A program made the translations under genes and the position numbers. From contig JAQWBS010000006.1 in assembly GCA_028706255.1 (NCBI GenBank), positions 1 to 64,000 of the forward strand: a stretch of 64,000 nucleotides of DNA, read 5' to 3'. The DNA comes from Alphaproteobacteria bacterium. Its GTDB lineage: Bacteria; Pseudomonadota; Alphaproteobacteria; RF32; CAG-239. The notes beneath the pieces were generated by a model that was given only the letters and a program-made list of their open reading frames with translations, was not told where the DNA came from and made no database searches. Shown one piece after another: positions 26,139 through 33,726 of this stretch. Position 1 is the stretch's first letter, and every line of letters starts with the position of its first letter.

Positions 26139-26600
26139 ATGAAGAAAAATATTTTCCAATCAATGTCGCTAGTCCAAAAACTTTTAACGATTGTTACGCT
26201 TGGCACTGTGTTTATTTTAGGATTACCACTTTTTGTGTTGTTTTTTATTGGTTTTTTGCCAACAATCACATCCTTCATAACCAACAAAAAAGACAAGAGC
26301 CGTTTGATTACAATTTGTTGCTTTAATACCACAGGAATCACACCTTACATCTTTGGATTATCAACAGATTTTACGGTTAATCATGCCTTACACATTGTGA
26401 CAGATGTTTTTTCATTGATTGTCATTTACGGACTTTCAGCTGTCGGTTTGTTTTTATTTGCAGAAATTCCTGATACAATGGCATATTTTGCCAAGCAAAA
26501 AACAAAAAACAGACTCAAAGAAATTGATAAGAAACTTGATGAGCTTCGAGAAGAGTGGGGCGAAAAGACAATTTTGGATAAAGCTTCTCGTAAAAGATGA
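26139..26600 (+). CDS. Small membrane protein coupled to the pseudokinase
   Basis: A 153-residue protein beginning four bases after the pseudokinase stop, so cotranslated with it. Two or three hydrophobic segments lie at about 15-45, 50-70 and 83-108. The C-terminal ~40 residues are charged and helical (KEIDKKLDELREEWGEK), likely a short coiled coil in the cytoplasm. No family recognised. The tight spacing suggests it works with the pseudokinase at the inner membrane. Confidence 0.7.
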   Translation: MKKNIFQSMSLVQKLLTIVTLGTVFILGLPLFVLFFIGFLPTITSFITNKKDKSRLITICCFNTTGITPYIFGLSTDFTVNHALHIVTDVFSLIVIYGLSAVGLFLFAEIPDTMAYFAKQKTKNRLKEIDKKLDELREEWGEKTILDKASRKR

Positions 26601-26608
26601 GAAGCTTT
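26580..26608. repeat. Inverted repeat at the convergent gene ends
   Basis: AAAGCTTCTC (26580-26589) pairs with GAGAAGCTTT (26599-26608) across the stop codon of the small membrane protein gene. The T-tract is weak, so terminator function between this gene and the convergent rpoH is possible but not clear. Confidence 0.5.
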
Positions 26609-26623
26609 CCCTTCCCTATTTGG

Positions 26624-27496
26624 TTAAACCATACCAACAACTTTCTGAATTTTTTTGATTGAGCCAAGTTCAATTTGTCTCACTCTCTCTTTAGAGATAT
26701 TATAAATTTTGCTCAAATCATCAAGTGTTGCCACATCATCACTCAAACGACGCTTAAACAGAATATCTTTTTCACGCTGATTTAGAATTTTAACCGCTTC
26801 ATTAAACATTCTTTTACGTTTCGTCATAGTTTCACTATTTGAGTATATTTCTTCTTGATTTGGCTTTTTGTCAGCGATTAAGTCAATCAGTTCCTTATGG
26901 CTATCATCAGATGATGAAACAATAAAATTCAAAGAGCTATCTTTAGAGCTCATACGTTGGTTCATTTCTAAAACATCTTGAACTGTCACGCCCAAAGTTT
27001 GAGCAATCTCTTTCATAATGCTATCGGTTAAAGCTCTATCATCTGACAAATTCATAGAATTTTTCATCTTCCTCAAATTAAAGAACAATTTTTTCTGAGC
27101 AGATGTTGTGCCAAGTTTGACCATTGACCAAGAATTGATAACATATTTTTGAACATATGCTCTAATCCACCACATTGCGTAAGTGGAAAAACGATATCCT
27201 TTGCTTGGGTCAAATTTGTTTAAAGCATTTAATAAGCCAATATTTCCTTCCGAAATCATTTCATTCAAAGGAAGCTTATATCCCTTATATTGATATACAA
27301 TCTTAACCACCAATTTCATATATGAGGTGACGATTTTATAAGCAACTTTAGGGTTCTTCGTTTTTTGATATTGCGTTGTCAGATAAAATTCTTCTTCCGC
27401 AGATAAAATTGGATAAGAAGCTACAACTTGCAAATATCTAACCAGATTAGTCTCAGGGGAAAAGTCCACGTCGTTTAGTTCGTTAACTTCACTCAT
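26624..27496 (-). CDS. rpoH: RNA polymerase heat-shock sigma factor RpoH (sigma-32)
   Basis: A 290-residue group-3 sigma-70 family factor of usual RpoH length. Region 2 shows YKLPLNEMISEGNIGLLNAL and FDPSKGYRFSTYAMWWIRAY, with promoter -10 recognition residues. The RpoH box follows at about residues 127-140 (TTSAQKKLFFNLRKMK). Region 4 has RERVRQIELGSIKKIQ near the C-terminus. It directs transcription of chaperone and protease genes after heat stress. It lies next to rluD on the same strand, an arrangement common in alphaproteobacteria. The 95-base upstream gap probably has its promoter. Confidence 0.93.
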   Translation of the reverse strand: MSEVNELNDVDFSPETNLVRYLQVVASYPILSAEEEFYLTTQYQKTKNPKVAYKIVTSYMKLVVKIVYQYKGYKLPLNEMISEGNIGLLNALNKFDPSKGYRFSTYAMWWIRAYVQKYVINSWSMVKLGTTSAQKKLFFNLRKMKNSMNLSDDRALTDSIMKEIAQTLGVTVQDVLEMNQRMSSKDSSLNFIVSSSDDSHKELIDLIADKKPNQEEIYSNSETMTKRKRMFNEAVKILNQREKDILFKRRLSDDVATLDDLSKIYNISKERVRQIELGSIKKIQKVVGMV

Positions 27497-27590
27497 AACA
27501 TTAACCCTCCGATTAACAGAGCTTTATAGTAATTTGTTTTATGAGTTGGTCAATATAACCATTAGTATATATTATATAATATTAATATAT

Positions 27591-28580
27591 CTAAGATTTA
27601 TAAGCAAAATTAAGGGCGGAAAGCAAGTTTGACATATCTTGTGGGAGCGGAGCTTCAAAATTTATAACCTGATTTGTTCGCGGGTGAATGAAACCTAAAG
27701 TTTGGGCATGAAGCGCTTGTCGAGGAAATTCATTTACAACTTTTTTAAGTTCCTCAGTGGCAAATTTGAGAGAAGTTTTACCTGATTTAACATAGGTCTT
27801 ATCGCCAATTAAATTATGCCCAAGACTTGAAAGATGCACTCTAATTTGATGCGTTCTTCCCGTTTCCAGATTACACTTCACAACGGAAACAACCGAACCA
27901 TAAGCTTCTAAAACTTGATAATTCGTAGCAGCTGTTTTCCCTCCTATTTTTACAAGTGCCATTTTTTTGCGGTCTGTGGAGCTTCTACCAATATTTCCTT
28001 CAATGCGACCATTTAAAGGTTGTAGAAGTCCATAAACGATAGCGATATATGTGCGTTCAATGCTATGTTCAAAGAACTGCTCAGAAAGCTTATGATGTGC
28101 AAAATCATTTTTTGCCACCACAAGCAACCCACTCGTTTCTTTGTCAATACGATGTACAATCCCCGGTCTTTTGACTCCGCCAATGCCTGACAAATTATCT
28201 CGACAATGATAAAGCAACGCATTTACCAGCGTGCCATGATAAGCTCCTGCAGCAGGATGAACAACCATTCCGACAGGTTTATTAATCACTATTAAATCAT
28301 CATCTTCATAGACCACATCTAAGGCAATGTTTTCAGGTTCAGGGTCTGCTTCTTTCAAATCGGGAATTTCTATCTGATAAGTCTCGCCTACTTTAACTTT
28401 ATAAGCATTATCAGAAAGCGTGTCATCATCCAGTGTGACATAGCCCCCAAGAATTAAGCGCTGAAGTTGTGAACGAGACAAACTTGGAATCTGATAACTC
28501 AAGAACTTATCAATTCTGGTTCCTTTATCTTTGTCTTCAACAATTGGACTAATTATGAGGTTGTCAGTTAACTTATTCAT
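27591..28580 (-). CDS. rluD: 23S rRNA pseudouridine synthase, RluD type
   Basis: A 329-residue protein with an N-terminal S4 RNA-binding domain (DKFLSYQIPSLSRSQLQRLI, about 23-42). The RluA-family catalytic domain follows: YEDDDLIVINKPVGMVVHP, then the active-site motif GIVHRIDKETSGLLVVAK with the catalytic Asp, then ETGRTHQIRVH. RluD modifies uridines 1911, 1915 and 1917 in helix 69 of 23S rRNA. Paralogues RluA/RluC lack the same combination, but the subgroup is a judgement from length and S4 domain. It is divergent from a small membrane gene. Confidence 0.88.
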   Translation of the reverse strand: MNKLTDNLIISPIVEDKDKGTRIDKFLSYQIPSLSRSQLQRLILGGYVTLDDDTLSDNAYKVKVGETYQIEIPDLKEADPEPENIALDVVYEDDDLIVINKPVGMVVHPAAGAYHGTLVNALLYHCRDNLSGIGGVKRPGIVHRIDKETSGLLVVAKNDFAHHKLSEQFFEHSIERTYIAIVYGLLQPLNGRIEGNIGRSSTDRKKMALVKIGGKTAATNYQVLEAYGSVVSVVKCNLETGRTHQIRVHLSSLGHNLIGDKTYVKSGKTSLKFATEELKKVVNEFPRQALHAQTLGFIHPRTNQVINFEAPLPQDMSNLLSALNFAYKS

Positions 28581-28662
28581 TTTAAAATTTGCGAAATTGA
28601 GTTTTATATTATATATTTGCTTTAGATTACAAAAAAAACTTTATTTTGCAAGGATAAGATTG

Positions 28663-28947
28663 ATGTCTAATCTAAAAATTATTAAAGGAACGGTCTTTCT
28701 CATGAGTTTTCTGCTTATTGCAGGGCTAATTACCTTTGTCTTTTTGATTTCTCAAAAAATTAAACATTTTTCTTCTGCCCCTGTTTCAGAAGCATCTCTC
28801 AAGCTTTCTGCCGATGAAAAAATTGATAAACTTGTGGCAAATGACGAATTTTTATTCCTTTTAATTAAAAATCAAGAAACTCAGGATAGAATCTTGGTAA
28901 TAAACCCTCGTGAAAACAAAATAACATCGACAATAAATCTGAATTGA
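28663..28947 (+). CDS. Small single-span membrane protein (DUF6476-like)
   Basis: The ATG at 28663, after AAGGATAAGA, is the likely start. It gives 94 residues with one membrane segment at about 9-33 and a soluble, probably periplasmic, remainder with a DRILVINPRENKI motif. Short proteins like this, divergent from RluD and near RpoH, are typical of alphaproteobacteria (DUF6476 group). Function unknown. Its stop is followed 12 bases later by the start of the next gene, so it may be the first gene of the virD4-containing cluster. Confidence 0.65.
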   Translation: MSNLKIIKGTVFLMSFLLIAGLITFVFLISQKIKHFSSAPVSEASLKLSADEKIDKLVANDEFLFLLIKNQETQDRILVINPRENKITSTINLN

Positions 28948-28958
28948 TGGAGAGTGAG

Positions 28959-30020
28959 ATGACTTCTGATACCCCTAAAGTAATCAAAAAAATAAAAATC
29001 AAGAAACCGATTGCTAGGCCTTTGGAGCCTTCTATTGATGACATCATAAAAGTTGCAGATAGCAATGATGATGAAATTACTTTTGAAAATCTTTTTGGCG
29101 AAGAAACTTATGAAAGTTGGCAAGAAAGAGATAGCCTTTCTGAGCAACAAGAAAAAAACGAACAAGAAGAGAGCGTTGCAGAAGAGGAGGAAGATGAGTT
29201 TGACCAACTTCTACGTGAGTTCATTCATAATGATTTTGACACCACAGAAGAACTAAAGGACATCAGAGCAAGTCTTGAAGATTATGAAACCCAACAAGAA
29301 ATAAAACTCAAAGATGAGAAAGAAGTTTTTGACAGTTTAAACGAAGAGGAAAAAGCGCTCTTTGATGCTTATCGAAATTTTGCCAGTGCCATTAATGACA
29401 TTGCAAAAGAAGCAAATGAGCCAAAGCCTAAGTTTTCAATTAACCCCTCCATCTTATATCCTAAATATAAGCCTGTTTATGGCAGAAAGCTTGCTAAAGA
29501 CACGCTTCTCGGTTGGGATTTAATGCTCAAAGTTCACCCTGCCCGCATTTCAAGCATTGAACCGACAGCAACTGATGAAGAACTCTTAGATTTTGCTGAA
29601 AAAACAACAGATGACAACTTACAACTTGCCATCATTTCTTATGTTGAAATTTTGATTGAAATTGAAAGCTGTGAAATTATGTATGAAAAGAAAAAAATAG
29701 AGTTTCGCCGCAAGAGAGTTGAAAGAGAAATTTTTATGGAGCACAAAAGAAGAGAAGAAAAGACGAATAAGTATATTTCAGAAATTAAAAAGCAAAAATT
29801 TCCAATAGATGCTGAAAAATTAGTGAAAAACTTTTTTAAAACCTCCCAGAAAGATGCTCAAGGGGCTTTTATTGCGTTAACAACCTCTCCTGCAATCTTT
29901 TCACCAATTGATTTTAGCAAGATTAAACCACGTCTTTTTGGCTTAATTAAAGTTACGCCTCAAGACGGTATCAAAATAAACAAAAAAATTGGAAACTTCT
30001 TAAAGTATCTGCGAGTTTGA
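28959..30020 (+). CDS. Acidic coiled-coil-rich protein of the virD4 cluster
   Basis: I take the ATG at 28959, with GGAG at 28949-28952; ATG 28947 and TTG 28944 are also in frame. The 353-residue product has a basic N-terminus (IKKIKIKKPIARP), a strongly acidic stretch (about 50-80) and charged helices in the C-terminal half (YEKKKIEFRRKRVEREIFME). No membrane segment, signal or recognised domain. It is the first of the larger unknown genes preceding virD4 on this strand and may be an adaptor for substrates of the coupling protein; this is inference from position. Confidence 0.65.
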   Translation: MTSDTPKVIKKIKIKKPIARPLEPSIDDIIKVADSNDDEITFENLFGEETYESWQERDSLSEQQEKNEQEESVAEEEEDEFDQLLREFIHNDFDTTEELKDIRASLEDYETQQEIKLKDEKEVFDSLNEEEKALFDAYRNFASAINDIAKEANEPKPKFSINPSILYPKYKPVYGRKLAKDTLLGWDLMLKVHPARISSIEPTATDEELLDFAEKTTDDNLQLAIISYVEILIEIESCEIMYEKKKIEFRRKRVEREIFMEHKRREEKTNKYISEIKKQKFPIDAEKLVKNFFKTSQKDAQGAFIALTTSPAIFSPIDFSKIKPRLFGLIKVTPQDGIKINKKIGNFLKYLRV

Positions 30021-30120
30021 TTACAATTTTATGAAATTTCGGCAATAACCAAAATTTATTAGACAAAAAATATTTTATATAGTATGATGTAGATAAATCT
30101 AAAAAATGTGAGTGATAATC

Positions 30121-31773
30121 ATGGCAAAAGAAACAATAACTCCTCAAACAAAGACTCAGACCGTTGCCCCTCAGGGTCCACGTCAACAACCAAGTGTTGT
30201 GAGAAATTTGAATTCTGAAAACAAAACTGATTTTGTTAAATCTCTGAAACTTGACACAGAGAGATTAAATGCTGTGGGTAAATTTGCCAGAGATAAAACA
30301 CCTCCAACCCCTGAAGAGAGAAGATCTCAAGCATGGGAAGATTATGGTAGAATTTTACAAGCTGGTCAGGAAGCTAAAAATGAGCTTGCTGCCAGTTATA
30401 AAGAAGCTAATCCTGATGCAAAAGAGCTTTCAATTGATGACCTGAAAGAAAAAGCCTATTTGGGAATTCTTGATGATGACCAGAAAAAAGCGCTTGATGA
30501 AAAGCTAAAAAAACAAGAGGAAAGTAATGACAAAACATCAAAGGTCACACAAGAAGAAAATGACCATAGAGAACCTAAAGAGGAAGAAGATCCACTTAAA
30601 GATGGTGACATCATTGAATATATGTATAACGACTGGCTCATCAAAGGAGCGAACGCCCTTATCAAAGGTGCTAAGAAAGGAGCAAAGAAATTTTATTATA
30701 ATCTGCGTTCAAGTTTTAGCAGTGATTTAGATGAAAAAGCTAAACAAGACAAAAGTCCTGACCCAAAGACAACAAAAACAAGAGCTTATGAAGTCAATAC
30801 AAATGGAGATATTGCAGATAATTTTCTAAAAAGAGAAAAACATCTTGATGACACGGCTGCAAGCTTAACAGAAAAATTCAAACTTATTTCTCAAGGAAAA
30901 TTAACTGAAGCGGGCGTTCCTGAAGAAACCAAGAAAAGAATGTTGGAAACCCAAAAGAAAAATCCTAAATTCTTTAAAGAATTTGCTGAGGGAAGTATTA
31001 AAAACATTAAAAATATGACTGAAAACATTAAGCATATTGAAGCTATCTCTGCAAATCTTGTTTCAGCGGAAGCAAACTGGCTAAAAGCTAAAGATGGCAA
31101 TACTGAAGCTATGAGCAAGGAAGCTCTTAATAAACGTCAAAGTGAGATGACTAAAGCAATTGGGGCTTATATTATTCAGTCTGCAGCTGAAGGAAAAGAC
31201 ACCCCTAAATTGATTGAAAACTTGCTGAAAGATTCTGCGAAAGCCAAAGAATTTGTACATAAACAGATTGATAAGGATAATGTGGACGAATTTTCAACAG
31301 ATAAGAAAAAACGCCCTGCCGATGAATCTCGCATTCCTTTCAAGAAAGATAAACCTCTTGAAAACAAGCCTTATAACGATATTATGGCTCAAATTAATGG
31401 TGTAGACGGAAGTTCTCAACAAAAGAGCTCTCTGATGGAAGCGCTTATGGGTAGATATTCAACAGATGAATATCTAAATGCACAAGCCTTGAAAAATAAA
31501 GATGTTCAAGAAACCATTAAAATACGAGAAGAAAAGCTTGCCGAAAGAAGAAAAAAAGTAGCAAGACTGAAAGAACTTGAAGAAAAATTTGGAAGAAGAA
31601 ATTCTGTTCTTGATATGACAGCACATAAAGATGGCAACAAAAAAGAATCTCCTTTTGCACTAACAGATGAACTCGCAACCTCAAGAATTGCGGACAATAA
31701 AAGCAATGGCGGAAGAGAAAGTGATGCTACGAAAAATATTATTCAAACAATAAACAGAAACAAGTCAAAATAA
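30121..31773 (+). CDS. Large charged protein of the virD4 cluster
   Basis: The ATG at 30121 is preferred to a GTG nine bases upstream, though no strong ribosome-binding site is seen. The 550-residue product is highly charged and helical, with a Lys/Glu-rich stretch at about 120-165 and a possible membrane-proximal stretch, NALIKGAKKGAKKF, near 180. It has no signal peptide, catalytic motif or cysteine pattern that I recognise. The next gene begins two bases after its stop. Structure and location would suit a scaffold or a secreted substrate of the type IV machinery, but nothing proves this. Confidence 0.65.
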   Translation: MAKETITPQTKTQTVAPQGPRQQPSVVRNLNSENKTDFVKSLKLDTERLNAVGKFARDKTPPTPEERRSQAWEDYGRILQAGQEAKNELAASYKEANPDAKELSIDDLKEKAYLGILDDDQKKALDEKLKKQEESNDKTSKVTQEENDHREPKEEEDPLKDGDIIEYMYNDWLIKGANALIKGAKKGAKKFYYNLRSSFSSDLDEKAKQDKSPDPKTTKTRAYEVNTNGDIADNFLKREKHLDDTAASLTEKFKLISQGKLTEAGVPEETKKRMLETQKKNPKFFKEFAEGSIKNIKNMTENIKHIEAISANLVSAEANWLKAKDGNTEAMSKEALNKRQSEMTKAIGAYIIQSAAEGKDTPKLIENLLKDSAKAKEFVHKQIDKDNVDEFSTDKKKRPADESRIPFKKDKPLENKPYNDIMAQINGVDGSSQQKSSLMEALMGRYSTDEYLNAQALKNKDVQETIKIREEKLAERRKKVARLKELEEKFGRRNSVLDMTAHKDGNKKESPFALTDELATSRIADNKSNGGRESDATKNIIQTINRNKSK

Positions 31774-31775
31774 CG

Positions 31776-32276
31776 ATGTTAAAAAAAATATTTTTATTGA
31801 TAAAGTTTTCAATTACGACCATGGCATGGGGATATATTTATTTCCATGCTATGCGTTTTTTATTTTTAAAATTTTGGAATTTTGACATCGTCTATCTTGA
31901 AAACTGGAATATTATTGCTGAATTTTGGCAAGGTGGGGGTATCATTCAAACAAGCAAGGATATTCTCTTTATGACCTCCATAATTCTTAGCCTTCCTTTA
32001 GGATTATATATCTTAAAAAAATCACTTAGTTTTAAATACACCAGCCTTATTACAAAGCCAATTGAAATCTATGACCGATATATTTTGAACAAATATGATG
32101 GAAACAGCTCTCGTCTTGTTTTGAAAAATCTTTCAACAAAAGCTGAAAAAGTTTCTCTGGAAGATTTAATTGAAACAAAAATCAAAGAAAAAGAGAAAGA
32201 AGATAATAAAGACAAGAATCTTAAAGCTGATGAAATCCGCTTAAACATTCAGTCTAAAATAAAGAACAAAAAATAA
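31776..32276 (+). CDS. Two-span membrane protein A of the virD4 cluster
   Basis: A 166-residue protein starting two bases after the previous stop. Hydrophobic segments at about 8-30 and 65-85 flank a loop with WNFDIVYLENWNIIAEFWQGG. The C-terminal half is cytoplasmic-like, Lys/Glu-rich. The membrane region is clearly related to the next protein: both have W-x-F-D-I, E-x-W, W-x-x-G-x-x-I and then a P-L turn in the second span. Function unknown. The relation and placement next to virD4 suggest a pair acting with the coupling protein at the inner membrane. Confidence 0.7.
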   Translation: MLKKIFLLIKFSITTMAWGYIYFHAMRFLFLKFWNFDIVYLENWNIIAEFWQGGGIIQTSKDILFMTSIILSLPLGLYILKKSLSFKYTSLITKPIEIYDRYILNKYDGNSSRLVLKNLSTKAEKVSLEDLIETKIKEKEKEDNKDKNLKADEIRLNIQSKIKNKK

Positions 32277-32314
32277 GGTCTTATTAACGAATTTTTGCTA
32301 ATATTGATAATTAA

Positions 32315-33709
32315 ATGCTTGTGGAGAAAAGCTTGAAACCCTTAATAATAATGATGAGAATTATAATCGTCGGTTGCTTCTGGAGTGTGTTTTTTCTGGA
32401 AGGGATTAGGGTTATCATGCTTAGAAACTGGAGATTTGACATCATCAGTTATGAGCATTGGGAATATGCTTGGGACTTATGGATGAGTGGCTGGGTCATT
32501 TCAGATGCCAAAGAATGGGCTTTTGTTCTCATCATTATCACATTCATTCCTTTATGGATTACTGGCTGGGCAGCTCTCAGCATTGTCAGTTGGGAAAACT
32601 TGTTTTTAGATGCCCTTCAAGCACCAATTAATCTGTTCAAGAAAATCTTCCATAAACAGCTTGTGGGCATTATGAAGATTAAAAACTCCACCACAAAAAT
32701 CAAAAAGAAGCTTTCTTACAAAGAAGTTAGACCAAGAGGCCCTCGTATTTTGGGAGATGAAAATCTCTCTAAATCAACCCAGACGGGGTCAACAGCTCAG
32801 ACGGTTAAGCCAAGAAGTGATAAATCTGCACTTAAATCCTCTTTGAAGAAATCTAAGAAAAATTTAGGCATTGAAGATTCTACTCCAAAAAGCAATGTAT
32901 TTGAACATTCTCTTCTCACCATGGACGGAGAAGGAAGCGAAGATGATTTCGTCTTTAACTTTGATGCTTTTGATGTGGAAACAAAACCTGAAGAGAATAA
33001 ACGTTCTCGAAATGAACGAAACAATCGCGACAAAAATCGTGATGAGAAAGAATATAAGCCGAAAAACAGAGCTAATGACGACAATCGTGATAAGAATCGT
33101 GACAGAGACAGAAATAAAGATAATCGGGATAAAGACCGAAATAATCGAGATAATAATAAAGACAAAGATAGAAATAAAAAACAAAGAAATGATGTTAAAA
33201 CCCCTGGTTTTGGAAATATTTCAGAAATTATTAAGCAAAAAGGCTATGAAACCATCACTGGGACAACAATTAAGAATACGCTTGTTGATTTCATTGGGGT
33301 TTCAAAGAAAAGCATTTGCATCTGTTTGCTCGACCGTGAACCTGGTGACTGGCTCGCTGATGAAGAAAAATTCAACGATGAAGAGCCATTATGGTTTTCC
33401 GAAACCTCTCACCGCATCTCCCCTGTGAGAAAAATTGATACGGTTAAAAAGCAAATTGAAGAAGTTTTGTCAGAAACAGATTATAATAATATGAAAGTTG
33501 ATGCTTATGTCATTATCCAACTTGGCAACATCATCAATGCTGAAGATATGTTCAATGTTTGGAATGATATGAATATCTCCGTCGCAAGAATTGACAGAGG
33601 AACGCCAAAGGATATAATGTTATTTGCGAAATCGTTGCAGGATGCCGATGAAAAAATTTCCGAGCAAGATTTCGAAGATATTAAAAAAATTATTCGCAAC
33701 ATTAAATAA
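32315..33709 (+). CDS. Two-span membrane protein B with Asn/Arg/Asp/Lys-rich linker
   Basis: A 464-residue protein. The ATG at 32315 has no clear ribosome-binding site; a TTG at 32333, after GTGGAG, is a real alternative. Two membrane spans (about 12-35 and 65-90) enclose NWRFDIISYEHWEYAWDLW, matching protein A. A basic linker follows, then from about 225 to 290 an extreme low-complexity stretch of N, R, D and K. A folded C-terminal domain (about 300-464) starts at TPGFGNISEIIKQKGYE and includes AYVIIQLGNIINAEDMF. The domain is not recognised. It lies 17 bases upstream of virD4. Confidence 0.7.
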   Translation: MLVEKSLKPLIIMMRIIIVGCFWSVFFLEGIRVIMLRNWRFDIISYEHWEYAWDLWMSGWVISDAKEWAFVLIIITFIPLWITGWAALSIVSWENLFLDALQAPINLFKKIFHKQLVGIMKIKNSTTKIKKKLSYKEVRPRGPRILGDENLSKSTQTGSTAQTVKPRSDKSALKSSLKKSKKNLGIEDSTPKSNVFEHSLLTMDGEGSEDDFVFNFDAFDVETKPEENKRSRNERNNRDKNRDEKEYKPKNRANDDNRDKNRDRDRNKDNRDKDRNNRDNNKDKDRNKKQRNDVKTPGFGNISEIIKQKGYETITGTTIKNTLVDFIGVSKKSICICLLDREPGDWLADEEKFNDEEPLWFSETSHRISPVRKIDTVKKQIEEVLSETDYNNMKVDAYVIIQLGNIINAEDMFNVWNDMNISVARIDRGTPKDIMLFAKSLQDADEKISEQDFEDIKKIIRNIK

Positions 33710-33726
33710 ATAAGGCCAAAGAGAGT

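Noticed and set aside
32797-33184. Long open frames antisense to the Asn/Arg/Asp/Lys linker
   Set aside because: They arise from the repetitive codons of membrane protein B and have no ribosome-binding site or recognisable product.
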